From assembly GCA_029432795.1 (NCBI GenBank), contig JARNMJ010000023.1, positions 1 through 62,600 on the forward strand: a DNA stretch of 62,600 nucleotides. Reading direction: 5' to 3'. Under the pieces are notes generated by a model that made no database searches, was not told the origin of the DNA, and saw nothing but the letters and a program-made list of their open reading frames with translations. This stretch comes from Pontiellaceae bacterium B12219. GTDB lineage: Bacteria; Verrucomicrobiota; Kiritimatiellia; Kiritimatiellales; Pontiellaceae. This document shows, one piece after another, positions 8,430 to 16,056 of this stretch. Every line of letters begins with the position of its first letter. Within the stretch, counting starts at the first letter, position 1. The translations under genes and the position numbers were made by a program.

Positions 8430-9692
8430 ATGTATCTGTTCTCTCCCACGATTGCCGCTCAGCTTGATTTAATTTCGAGTGTATTCGGCATTATTGCAGC
8501 GATTGCTGTCTCGTTCATCACAATTACGTTGGTGGCAAGTTATTACCGCTTTCAGAACATTGTTCAGCAGGCGGAGGAGCTGGATCCCACTGAAATGGGG
8601 GCTGCGCCCAAAGAGATTCTGCGCGTTCAACTGGCCCGCTATCTGGCCGGCTCAGCCCGCCGGGGAACCTCTTTTTCCATCGCGCTGATTCGCATCCCCG
8701 GTTATTTCCACCCGATTCGAATCGATTCACCGGTCATTGCCGGCATCCGCAAGGCGGCGCGGCGCGGCGATATTTCCTGTGTGCTGGATGATGAAACGGC
8801 GGTTTTGCTGATTGAATCGGAGCCTGAAGACGGTGTAACCATTCTCACCCGAATTATCCAATCTTTAGAAGCGGAGATCAGCGATGTCTCTATGGGGCAG
8901 GCCCGCGTTGGAATCGCTTCCTATCCCGGCCATGGATTGAGCGGAAAAGATCTGACGGACGCTGCGTTGGATGCCATCGGGAAAACCACGCCGGAAGAGC
9001 CGATCCATATGCTCGAAATTGTCGACCTGGATGACGATGAGGAAGACGAAGAGGGCGATGAGGCTGCGGAAGAGGCAGTTGACGAGCCTGAGGCAGAGGA
9101 GTCGGACCGCACGTCCAAAGGGTGGAAAGAGCGGCGTAAAAACTCCATTCTGGATGAGGTGACCGGGGTTTTGAAACCCTCTGCGGTTTCCGCCTATATG
9201 CAGCGGACCATGAGTGAAATGCGGCGCAAAAAGCAGACTGCAGCCCTCTTCTGCATCGGGGTGAACAACATGGATCACATTGCCCGTTTTCATGGTGCGG
9301 AAGCGGCCGACGATGTCATGGCCGGTGTCAGCCGCGTGCTTCAGGAGAATATGCGGGCGGATGACCTGATCGGGCGGCATGAAAAATATGCCTTCCTCGT
9401 ACTTTTGCAGTGCTCATTGGATGAAGCTGAAATTATCGGAAAACGAATTACGTCCTGTGTGCAGCAGGCCGAATTTAAATCGGAAAATAAAAAGCTGAAA
9501 ACCACCATTACGCTGGGAGTGGCCACCTATCCGGACCACGGGCGCAACCTGCACCATCTTTATCTGGCCGGCCAGCGGGTGCTGGATCACAGTCGTGCCA
9601 ACGATATCCGGGCATATGCGGTTTACGATCCGGAAATTCATGATAAAGTTCAGACCAAGCCCATTAAAAGCATTAAGGCGATAAACGAGTAA
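8430..9692 (+). CDS. Membrane protein with two degenerate GGDEF domains
   Basis: 420 aa. One membrane helix (about residues 16-37) comes first. Domain A (about 65-185) has the GGDEF fold ending VGIASYPGHG but DDETAV where GGDEF is expected. A very acidic linker follows (about 198-226). Domain B (about 240-390) has ALFCIGVNNMDHI, GRHEKYAFLVLL where GGDEF is expected, and TLGVATYPDHG. Neither active-site motif is intact, so diguanylate cyclase activity is unlikely; c-di-GMP/GTP sensing or a structural role is more likely. The ATG at 8430 lacks a clear ribosome site and sits right against the pal terminator; an internal start cannot be excluded. Confidence 0.75.
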   Translation: MYLFSPTIAAQLDLISSVFGIIAAIAVSFITITLVASYYRFQNIVQQAEELDPTEMGAAPKEILRVQLARYLAGSARRGTSFSIALIRIPGYFHPIRIDSPVIAGIRKAARRGDISCVLDDETAVLLIESEPEDGVTILTRIIQSLEAEISDVSMGQARVGIASYPGHGLSGKDLTDAALDAIGKTTPEEPIHMLEIVDLDDDEEDEEGDEAAEEAVDEPEAEESDRTSKGWKERRKNSILDEVTGVLKPSAVSAYMQRTMSEMRRKKQTAALFCIGVNNMDHIARFHGAEAADDVMAGVSRVLQENMRADDLIGRHEKYAFLVLLQCSLDEAEIIGKRITSCVQQAEFKSENKKLKTTITLGVATYPDHGRNLHHLYLAGQRVLDHSRANDIRAYAVYDPEIHDKVQTKPIKSIKAINE

Positions 9693-9756
9693 CGGTTGCT
9701 CGCAGTTCATCCAACCGAAGCCACCGTTTAATTCGTAATTTTTCAGGAGTAAGACC

Positions 9757-10476
9757 ATGAAATTAGGCGTTAATATTGATCACGTTGCAACCCTTCGTCA
9801 GGCACGCGGAACCGTTTATCCCGATCCGCTCGATGCCGCCATTCTCTGTGCCCGGGCCGGTGCACACGGCATCACGGCGCATTTGCGGGAAGACCGCCGC
9901 CACATTCAGGACGACGACATCTACCGGCTGAAAGAGCTGCAGTCGCTTCCGCTTAATCTGGAAATGGCCAACGTTGAATCAATTGTTGAAATTGCACTGC
10001 GTGTGCGGCCGGCCGAAGTCTGTCTGGTACCGGAAAAACGACAGGAACTGACGACCGAAGGCGGCCTTGATGTGATCGGCCACTTTGATGCGTTGAAAGA
10101 AACGGTTGGATGTCTTTCCGAAGCCGGAATCGAAGTGAGCATGTTTGTTGATGCTGATATCGAAACGTTGGTGGCCTGCAAGGATCTCGGAGCTCCGACC
10201 ATTGAACTGCACACCGGTTCCTATTGCGATGCCGAGCCCAATGCGCGTGCGATTCTGTTGGAAAAACTCATCCGTGCGGCCGACCATGCAAACGATCTCG
10301 GGCTGAAAGTGAATGCCGGGCATGGAATCAATATGGAAAACCTCGGCGGCATTCTGTGCGTCCCGCATCTCAACACCCTGAACATCGGGCACAGCATCAT
10401 CTGCCGCAGTGTATTTATCGGGATGGAGCCGGCCATTAATGAAATGCTCGATGCCATTCAGGACTATGAAGGCTGA
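9757..10476 (+). CDS. PdxJ, pyridoxine 5'-phosphate synthase
   Basis: 239 aa, normal. It joins 1-deoxyxylulose 5-phosphate with the PdxA product to form pyridoxine 5'-phosphate. Conserved stretches are the N-terminal LGVNIDHVATLRQAR, GITAHLREDRRHI, and the C-terminal GHGINMENL and LNIGHSIICRSVFIGME. There is a clear AGGAG ribosome site. The following gene in many genomes is acpS; here it is nnr after a 63-bp inverted heptad array that begins right at the stop. Confidence 0.96.
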   Translation: MKLGVNIDHVATLRQARGTVYPDPLDAAILCARAGAHGITAHLREDRRHIQDDDIYRLKELQSLPLNLEMANVESIVEIALRVRPAEVCLVPEKRQELTTEGGLDVIGHFDALKETVGCLSEAGIEVSMFVDADIETLVACKDLGAPTIELHTGSYCDAEPNARAILLEKLIRAADHANDLGLKVNAGHGINMENLGGILCVPHLNTLNIGHSIICRSVFIGMEPAINEMLDAIQDYEG

Positions 10477-10532
10477 TGAGTGAAACGTGAGTCGTGATGA
10501 ATTGAATCACGCCTCAATCGTCACGCGTCATG
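10477..10532. repeat. Inverted 7-nt-period array between pdxJ and nnr
   Basis: The left arm reads as heptads TGAGTGA AACGTGA GTCGTGA; the right arm as TCACGCC TCAATCG TCACGCG. The arms are roughly complementary. The array starts immediately after the pdxJ stop codon and ends 8 nt before nnr. Confidence 0.8.
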
Positions 10533-10539
10533 TTTAAAT

Positions 10540-12027
10540 ATGAAACTTATCACTCCAGAACAAATGCAGGAACTCGATCGCCGTACCATTGCGTCCGGCA
10601 TTCCCGGAGCAGAGCTGATGCTGACCGCTGGCGAAGGCCTCGCCGACGCCATGCGCACCTTTGCCGGAAATCATCAGCTCGTCGATGCGCCGGTTCTGTT
10701 TATTGCCGGGCCCGGAAACAATGGCGGTGATGCCTTTGTTGCGGCAAAAATCCTGCACGAAGACGGCTGGCCGGTGGAATGCTGGCTGGCCATGCCCGAA
10801 CAGAAAATCAAGGGTGATGCCCTGTCCCATTTCAAAAGCATGAAAAAGGCCGGCGTTCCGTTTGAAGTGCTCGATACTTCCGACCATTGGAACTATGTCA
10901 GCGATCTCGGTATTGATGCGGAAATCATTGTCGACGGTTTGCTGGGCACAGGTGCTTCCGATGAGCCCTATGGGGTGATTGCCGATGCTATCCGCTTTAT
11001 CGATGCCCAGGCCGACCGTGCGTTGGTGGTGGCCATTGATCTGCCGTCCGCCATGGACCTGCGTGCTGATTTAACGGTCACGATGGGGCTTCCAAAGATT
11101 GGAAGTGTGCAACAGGAAGTCATCGACAACGTCGGAACCCTTGAAGTGATTGATATCGGGATTCCGCCGGAATTGATCGACGAGGTTGAAGGCGATTCCG
11201 AACTTGAATTAATTCATCCGTCCGATCTCAGTCCGCTCTTTCCGCGCCGCGCGCGCGATGCACACAAAGGAAGCTTTGGCCACGTGCTTTGCATGGGCGG
11301 AACCAAAGGATTCAGCGGAGCCGTCACCATGGCGTGTCGGGCGGCCCTGCGGTCGGGAGCCGGCCTGGTTTCCGCTCTAGTGCCCGAATCCATTCATGCA
11401 CTCGTTGCGCCGGTCCTTCCGGAGGTGATGGTGCACTCCAGCCTTCCGGACGGATCCTGGACTGCCATTATGGCCGGACCGGGCATGGGGCGTGGTGCAA
11501 CCACGCGGGAGGAGATTCTTCAACTGTTGGAAACCTCCAAAGTCCCGCTGGTGCTGGATGCCGATGCGGTTGCCGTGCTGGCCGACCATATCGATGCCAT
11601 CGCAACGGCTGCAGCGCCGGTTATTCTGACGCCGCATCCCGGCGAATTCGCCGCCCTGTTCGGTTTGAAAGTGGATGAGGTGCAGGAAGATCGCTACGGC
11701 ATGGCCCGTATGGCGGCCGATAAATTAAAAGCAACGGTGGTGCTCAAAGGAGCGGGAACGCTCGTGGCCACACCCGGACTTCCAATCGCTGTAAATATGA
11801 CCGGCAACCCGGGCATGGCTTCCGGCGGCTCCGGTGACGTACTCGCCGGTTTGATTGCCGGACTTGTTGCTCAGGGCATTACTCCGTTCGAAGCGGCCTG
11901 TACCGGCGTTTGGCTGCATGGAAAAGCGGGCGATCTCGCCGCTGCGGATAAATCGCAGGCCTCCGTCATTGCCTCCGATCTGATCGAAAAACTGCCCGAA
12001 GCCTTTCGCGAAATCAGCTGCCGCTAG
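10540..12027 (+). CDS. Nnr, bifunctional NAD(P)H-hydrate epimerase/dehydratase
   Basis: 495 aa, the fused length. It repairs hydrated NADH/NADPH. The N-terminal YjeF epimerase domain (about 1-215) has GPGNNGGDAFVAA. The C-terminal ADP/ATP-dependent dehydratase domain (about 225-495) has KGSFGHVLCMGGTKGFSGAV, ILTPHPGEFA and SGGSGDVLAGLIAG (near 428). An exact TTCCAAAGATTGGAA lies at 11090-11104 (reading L-P-K-I-G) and a near copy TTCCGACCATTGGAA at 10878-10892. Its stop codon abuts another inverted heptad array shared with the convergent phosphofructokinase gene. Confidence 0.95.
   Translation: MKLITPEQMQELDRRTIASGIPGAELMLTAGEGLADAMRTFAGNHQLVDAPVLFIAGPGNNGGDAFVAAKILHEDGWPVECWLAMPEQKIKGDALSHFKSMKKAGVPFEVLDTSDHWNYVSDLGIDAEIIVDGLLGTGASDEPYGVIADAIRFIDAQADRALVVAIDLPSAMDLRADLTVTMGLPKIGSVQQEVIDNVGTLEVIDIGIPPELIDEVEGDSELELIHPSDLSPLFPRRARDAHKGSFGHVLCMGGTKGFSGAVTMACRAALRSGAGLVSALVPESIHALVAPVLPEVMVHSSLPDGSWTAIMAGPGMGRGATTREEILQLLETSKVPLVLDADAVAVLADHIDAIATAAAPVILTPHPGEFAALFGLKVDEVQEDRYGMARMAADKLKATVVLKGAGTLVATPGLPIAVNMTGNPGMASGGSGDVLAGLIAGLVAQGITPFEAACTGVWLHGKAGDLAAADKSQASVIASDLIEKLPEAFREISCR
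11090..11104. repeat. TTCCAANNNTTGGAA palindrome (inside nnr)
   Basis: Exact copy, central AGA, read in frame as cTT CCA AAG ATT GGA A (Leu-Pro-Lys-Ile-Gly). Confidence 0.95.
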
Positions 12028-12111
12028 TGAAACGTGACGATTGAAACGTGATTATTCCTGGCAGGGGTCTTCCCTTTTAAGAAAACCTTCACGCTTCACG
12101 TTTCAGTTCAC
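12028..12111. repeat. Inverted 7-nt-period array between convergent nnr and pfk
   Basis: The left arm (GTGAAAC GTGACGA TTGAAAC GTGATT) begins straight after the nnr TAG. The right arm (CTTCACG CTTCACG TTTCAGT TCAC) runs into the phosphofructokinase gene and includes its stop codon TGA. The arms are about 25 nt with about a 30-nt loop. It could act as a two-way terminator. Confidence 0.8.
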
Positions 12112-13401
12112 CATACTGCGCGGCTGATGTGTGGCCTGCAGTACGGTCTGCCAGAACCAGCTTTTCGGGTCGATCGTCTTGCGGTCGCCGATCATCGAAA
12201 TCGGCAGATGAACCAGCCGGTCATGGTGCAGGCCGACAATCATATTGGTGCATCCGGACATGGCCGCATGAACCGCATTGTTGCCCAGCCGGAGGCAATA
12301 CATGGAATCGTTGGCATTGGCCCGGCGACTGCGAATGTTATAGCTCGGGTCAAAATACTTCACATTAACTTCCATGCCTTTTTTCGCAAAGTGGGCGTTA
12401 ATCTCTTCGTTCATCAGATCGCCGATATCTTCGAGGCGCTTGTTGCCGGATTTGTCGGTGGTCTTCTTTTTATTCCGGAAGTGTTCCTGTCCGGCTCCCT
12501 CGGCCACGACCACCACGGCATGCTCTTTGCGCTTCAGCCGTTTTTCCAGCACTTCAAGAAAACCGTTCGGCCCGTGCAGGTCGAACGGGACTTCCGGAAC
12601 CAGGCAGAAATTAACCGCGCTGTTGGAAAGGGCTGCTGAAGCGGCAATCCAGCCGGATTCGCGCCCCATCAGTTTAACGAGTCCGACGCCGTTGCGATAC
12701 GCACGCGCTTCGTTATGGGCATTGGTGATGATATCCCAGGTGGACTCCACTGCGGTTTCAAAGCCGAACGAACGTTGGATCAGGCTGATGTCGTTATCGA
12801 TTGTTTTGGGAATCCCCACCACGGAAATCGGAAGATTGCGTTCTTTCAGTTTGGCCACAATATCGCGGCAGCCGCGCTGGGTGCCGTCTCCGCCGATGGT
12901 GAAGAGAATATTCACACCGTAATGGAGCAGGGTGTTGATGATTTCATCCTCATCCTGCCGTCCGCGGGAAGATTTCAGAATGGTCCCGCCTTTTTCATGA
13001 ATCTCATCGGTATTGTCGGTCGTGAGCTCAATCGGGTAGTGGTAATACTTTGCCACCAGCCCTTCATAGCCGTATTTGAATCCCAACACGCGTTTCACGC
13101 CGTAACTTTCAAGGCTGCAGAACGTCAGCGCGCGGATGACATCGTTCAGCCCCGGGCAGAGTCCGCCACAGGTCACAATGCCGACCGTGACGTCTTTGGG
13201 ATTGAAAAACAGTTTTTCGCGCGGTCCGGCCAGTTCGAAATATTCAATATCTTCGAGTTTTTCCAGCGCTGCAAAATCTTTGGTACGATCGCCCAGTGCA
13301 ACCGCTTCGTCGTTATAGAAGCGAACAAGCTTATCTTTCAGCGGGGTGTCGAACGTGGCCTTTCCGAGCGTGTCCGCCCGGTGAATTTTCAGCTTTTTCA
13401 T
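12103..13401 (-). CDS. 6-phosphofructokinase, group II (TP0108-like)
   Basis: 432 aa. It phosphorylates fructose 6-phosphate in glycolysis. The nucleotide loop is GGDGTQRG (170-177): Gly in GGDG is the ATP-type residue, while PPi enzymes usually have GGDD. The substrate loop is PKTIDNDI (198-205), where Lys is typical of group II enzymes and bacterial ATP-PFKA has Gly. This pairing resembles trypanosome and spirochaete group II ATP enzymes, so ATP is the more likely donor, not proven. An AGGAG ribosome site precedes it. It is 12 nt downstream of pheS, probably one transcript. Confidence 0.88.
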   Translation of the reverse strand: MKKLKIHRADTLGKATFDTPLKDKLVRFYNDEAVALGDRTKDFAALEKLEDIEYFELAGPREKLFFNPKDVTVGIVTCGGLCPGLNDVIRALTFCSLESYGVKRVLGFKYGYEGLVAKYYHYPIELTTDNTDEIHEKGGTILKSSRGRQDEDEIINTLLHYGVNILFTIGGDGTQRGCRDIVAKLKERNLPISVVGIPKTIDNDISLIQRSFGFETAVESTWDIITNAHNEARAYRNGVGLVKLMGRESGWIAASAALSNSAVNFCLVPEVPFDLHGPNGFLEVLEKRLKRKEHAVVVVAEGAGQEHFRNKKKTTDKSGNKRLEDIGDLMNEEINAHFAKKGMEVNVKYFDPSYNIRSRRANANDSMYCLRLGNNAVHAAMSGCTNMIVGLHHDRLVHLPISMIGDRKTIDPKSWFWQTVLQATHQPRSMVN

Positions 13402-13413
13402 TGGCAGGAACTC

Positions 13414-14427
13414 CTAGAACTGTGAAAGAAACCGTACGTCGTTTTCGTACAGATTCCGAATGTCGGCAATGCCATAAAGAATCATGGTAATGCGTTCAAT
13501 GCCCATCCCGAAGGCGAAGCCGCTGACTTTCGAATTGTCGTAGCCGACATTCTGGAAAACATTCGGGTCCACCATGCCCGCGCCGAGAATTTCAATCCAC
13601 CCGCTGTTTTTACAAACGCGGCAGCCCTTGCCGTTGCAGACATGGCAGGTGAAGTCGACTTCGACGCTCGGTTCCGTGAACGGGAAAAAGTGCGGACGGA
13701 AACGGATCTTCACATTGGGCCCCATCAGCTCGCGGGCGAAATAGGAAAGAGTGCCCTTTAAATCTGCCAGGGAAACATTTTCGTCCACATAGAGTCCTTC
13801 AACCTGGTGAAAGTTGGCCGAGTGGGTGGCATCCGGTGTATCGCGGCGATAGCAGCGGCCCGGAGAAATAATGCGGACCGGCGGCTTGTGCTCCATCATA
13901 TAGCGCACCTGCACCGGCGAAGTGTGGCAACGCATCAGATCGCCGTTGTTCAGGTAAAATGTATCCTGTTCATCGCGCGAAGAATGGTCGGCCGGGGTGT
14001 TGAGCGCATCGAAGTTGTTCCACACGGTTTCCACATCCGGACCATCAGCAACCGTGAATCCCAAGGTCTGGAAAATCTGGGTGATGCGATCCGTGATCTG
14101 GGTGATCGGGTGGCGCGTTCCAAGTCCCTGCCACTGGCCGGGCTGCGTCAGGTCAAACCCCGCTCCAGAAGAAGTGCCGCCGGCGGAAAGGGCGGCCTGT
14201 TTTGTTTTGATCAGCTCCGTCAGTTCGTTTTTAAGTTCATTGACCGTTTTACCGAACATCGGTTTTTCTTCCGGCGAAACATTTTTCAGTTCCTGCATTA
14301 CTTTGGGAAGAAGCCCCTTGCGGGACAGATATTCAATACGCACGGCTTCGAGCGCATCGGCATCCGTGGCGGACTGGGCTTCTCCCAGTGCTTTGGCTTT
14401 CAGTTCAATCAGATCCTGTAAATTCAT
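13414..14427 (-). CDS. PheS, phenylalanyl-tRNA synthetase alpha subunit
   Basis: 337 aa from the ATG at 14427 (MNLQDLIELKAKAL); 7 more in-frame residues upstream are less likely. An N-terminal coiled-coil tRNA-binding arm (1-90) precedes the class II catalytic core with HPITQITDRI, motif 2 HTSPVQVRYM and SPGRCYRRDTPDATHS, and GFAFGMGIERITMI near the end. The Cys cluster CHVCNGKGCRVCKNSGW is usual in bacterial PheS. pheT is not in the window, so the subunits are unlinked or pheT lies elsewhere. It leads the pheS-pfk transcript. Confidence 0.96.
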   Translation of the reverse strand: MNLQDLIELKAKALGEAQSATDADALEAVRIEYLSRKGLLPKVMQELKNVSPEEKPMFGKTVNELKNELTELIKTKQAALSAGGTSSGAGFDLTQPGQWQGLGTRHPITQITDRITQIFQTLGFTVADGPDVETVWNNFDALNTPADHSSRDEQDTFYLNNGDLMRCHTSPVQVRYMMEHKPPVRIISPGRCYRRDTPDATHSANFHQVEGLYVDENVSLADLKGTLSYFARELMGPNVKIRFRPHFFPFTEPSVEVDFTCHVCNGKGCRVCKNSGWIEILGAGMVDPNVFQNVGYDNSKVSGFAFGMGIERITMILYGIADIRNLYENDVRFLSQF

Positions 14428-14442
14428 AGTATTATCCCCGTT

Positions 14443-14457
14443 TTCCAAGGTTTGGAA
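14443..14457. repeat. TTCCAANNNTTGGAA palindrome (upstream of pheS)
   Basis: Exact copy, central GGT, centred 23 nt upstream of the pheS start on the leader side. It could lie in the 5' UTR of pheS. Confidence 0.95.
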
Positions 14458-14562
14458 AAACTGGGACCTATCATCCTAGCTTCGGACCAGATGGCAATCG
14501 ATTTTTTGCGCTTTCTTACAGAAACCGGATCCTTTTCGCTCTATCGCATTCCCGGGGGCACC

Positions 14563-14769
14563 TTATCTTTTGTTCGTTCCGAACTGTTCGTCAAATTGAT
14601 CTAACTGCTGGTCGCGCACCCGGTATTCCGCATAGGGAATTTCCCCTTTGTAATACATTTCACGGTTTTCATGCTGAAGGGTATTTTCAACCAGACTTGC
14701 GCACCCGGACAAAATGCAAAACAGGGCGGATCCAGCTATGAGGTATGCTTTTTTGAGGAATCGTTTCAT
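14563..14769 (-). CDS. Small lipoprotein, unknown
   Basis: 68 aa from the ATG at 14769; the longer in-frame extension lacks a signal sequence. Starts MKRFLKKAYLIAGSALFCIL with lipobox LSGC, then a charged tail with paired Arg, Tyr and Gln residues and no known domain. It is probably an outer-membrane or periplasmic lipoprotein. It stands alone, 136 bp upstream of pheS on the same strand. Confidence 0.65.
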   Translation of the reverse strand: MKRFLKKAYLIAGSALFCILSGCASLVENTLQHENREMYYKGEIPYAEYRVRDQQLDQFDEQFGTNKR

Positions 14770-14998
14770 TTTTAAACCTCTAACCGTTGATCGTTGTTGC
14801 GACCGACGACCATTAAAATTTGATTCAGCTCTCATCATTTCCGATTCCATGATTCGCACTGGTATTGATGGCTGGCAGGCATCTGCTGCCAAATTTTCCC
14901 GAGCTGCTGTATAAAGTATTTGTTTTCAACAGCATCACGTACTCGTTTGCGGGTGGCAAGATATATTGCTGTCGTGAATTGAACCGTTGGATAGACGG
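14770..14998. other. Gene-free spacer upstream of the small lipoprotein
   Basis: I see no convincing gene here. It contains a short hairpin GGCAGGCATCTGCTGCC (about 14872-14888). The wider gene-free stretch 14770-15422 also holds the FG-GAP remnant, a dispersed hairpin and the GGTACC direct repeats listed separately. Confidence 0.6.
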
Positions 14999-15099
14999 AA
15001 GCGCTTATTCTCCGAGATAGATCAGGAGCTTATCGTGGTCGAAGACGACGAGGTCGCCGTTTTCGAAATCGTGGGGTTCGGGATCGCGTGATTTTCATG
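14999..15099 (-). pseudogene. Decayed copy of the 3' end of the FG-GAP gene
   Basis: On the minus strand this translates to SRDPEPHDFENGDLVVF, then DHDKLLIYLGE and a stop. The intact gene at 17036-19219 ends SRGTEPHDLESGDLNGD, GIGDLVVL, AHDKLLIYLGE. The remnant keeps frame but lacks 8 codons, exactly the segment between two GGCGACCTC direct repeats in the parent. Only about 28 codons are recognisable; upstream similarity stops. It is a direct-orientation partial duplicate, separated from its parent by the toxin-antitoxin and Mrr genes. Confidence 0.85.
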
Positions 15100-15226
15100 A
15101 GTTGGAAAACCGCGGTTTGTCTTCCAGTGTCTGGGAAATAGGGCTATTGCTTTTTTACGCTTTCTTCCAAGGATAGGAATTAATTTGGGCGATGGAACAG
15201 GACCTCCTCGCTAGAGCAGGTACGGA

Positions 15227-15251
15227 CGTACCGCCCGCTTCCAGCGGGCTC
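15227..15251 (-). repeat. Dispersed short hairpin, copy 1
   Basis: On the minus strand it reads GAGCCCGCTGGAAGC then GGGCGGTACG, a hairpin GCCCGCTGGAAGCGGGC followed by GGTACG. A close match (GAGCCTGCTGGAAGCAGGC, GGTACG) is at 53182-53206 on the plus strand. Confidence 0.7.
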
Positions 15252-15345
15252 TGCATATCCGCCAAGATCTGCGGTACAGGTGAAGTTCAGCAAAACGTGT
15301 CTGGCCTGTTTTTTCGTGATCTGCCGGGGAGAAATGACGAAAAAA

Positions 15346-15394
15346 TAGGACGGGTACCTTTTGCGGGTACCTTTTGTAGGACGGGTACCTTTTG
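15346..15394. repeat. Contiguous GGTACC direct repeats
   Basis: Units TAGGACGGGTACCTTTTG, CGGGTACCTTTTG and TAGGACGGGTACCTTTTG follow one another without a gap. The stretch resembles the degenerate GGTACC-type short repeats seen around REP-associated transposases, but there is no transposase here. It lies just downstream of the toxin gene. Confidence 0.75.
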
Positions 15395-15422
15395 CCTTTT
15401 GTGGCGAAGGTTCCACTTCTGC

Positions 15423-15716
15423 CTAAATTCTATTTTGCCAGTAGTCGGGTTTTTGACGCTGATTCGAAAAAGCCACAATCCAGATCATTTCATCATGGAT
15501 TGTATAAACGACTTGGCAGGGGAATCGTTTGGTCAGGAGTCTGCGGGTGTGATCATCTCGCTCGGGCTGTCGTAAAGGCGCTTTTTGAATACTGAGAACT
15601 GCTTCCTGCATTTCATTGAGAAAATCAGTTCCCAATCCTAACGACCTGCTCTCATAATACGTTGCTGTGTCCCAAAGTTCGAATTCTGCCTGATGGAGGA
15701 TTTCAACGCTGAGCAT
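15423..15716 (-). CDS. RelE/ParE-family toxin
   Basis: 97 aa. Matches the ParE/RelE fold: N-terminal VEILHQAEFELWDTATYYE, the conserved GLGTDFLNEMQEAV helix, RRLLTKRFPCQVVYTIHDEMIWIVAFSN-like strands, and an ending with HxxRxP-like QRQKPDYW. Such toxins usually poison gyrase (ParE) or cut mRNA (RelE); I cannot tell which. Its ATG overlaps the antitoxin stop by 1 nt (TAATG), the usual coupled arrangement. Confidence 0.85.
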   Translation of the reverse strand: MLSVEILHQAEFELWDTATYYESRSLGLGTDFLNEMQEAVLSIQKAPLRQPERDDHTRRLLTKRFPCQVVYTIHDEMIWIVAFSNQRQKPDYWQNRI

Positions 15717-15931
15717 TAAAGTTTAGTTCGGAGATCATGAAAAACAGTATGTGCGGGTCTGGAAATCGCTTCTCCGGAATGGATCAGAGCAATTCGTTTC
15801 TCGATTTCCTCCTGGGAGACTGACTTCAACGCGTCCCCATTGAGGCTTGAAATCAGATTGTGGGCTAAAGCAGCTCTATCCGCATCGGAAAGGCTTAACG
15901 CTTCGTTATAAATTGTTTGTGCTGAAGTCAT
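15716..15931 (-). CDS. Antitoxin, addiction-module component family
   Basis: 71 aa from the ATG at 15931. An in-frame ATG at 15955 would add 8 residues but lies inside the apparent promoter. The sequence has the ALSLSDADRAALAHNLISSL helix typical of the addiction module component family (TIGR02574-like), normally 65-80 aa, and a C-terminal toxin-binding region with RPAHTVFHDLRTK. It is expressed ahead of the toxin from a promoter with an overlapping palindrome. Confidence 0.82.
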   Translation of the reverse strand: MTSAQTIYNEALSLSDADRAALAHNLISSLNGDALKSVSQEEIEKRIALIHSGEAISRPAHTVFHDLRTKL

Positions 15932-15938
15932 GCCATTT

Positions 15939-15966
15939 ATCTTAGATACATCCATCTGGATGTCAA
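15939..15966 (-). promoter_or_regulatory. Toxin-antitoxin promoter with overlapping operator
   Basis: On the minus strand: TTGACA (15966-15961), a 16-nt spacer, TAAGAT (15944-15939). The inverted repeat ACATCCA-TC-TGGATGT (15963-15948) fills the spacer and touches the -35 box, as expected of an autoregulatory operator. The predicted start site, about 7 nt after the -10 box, falls at or beside the ATG at 15931, so the mRNA may be leaderless. Confidence 0.65.
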
Positions 15967-16056
15967 TTCGAGTTTTTGTACGTTCAGAACGTTATGAGAG
16001 TAAACGTCCGCGACTGGGTGAGCAGGCATTGTTACGGGAGTGATCATGCCAGCCTT

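Noticed and set aside
8430-9692. Active diguanylate cyclase
   Set aside because: Both GGDEF positions are substituted (DDETAV, RHEKY), so catalysis is unlikely.
15180-15416. 78-codon minus-strand open frame next to the toxin
   Set aside because: It is made of GGTACC repeats and a hairpin, with no ribosome site or family likeness.
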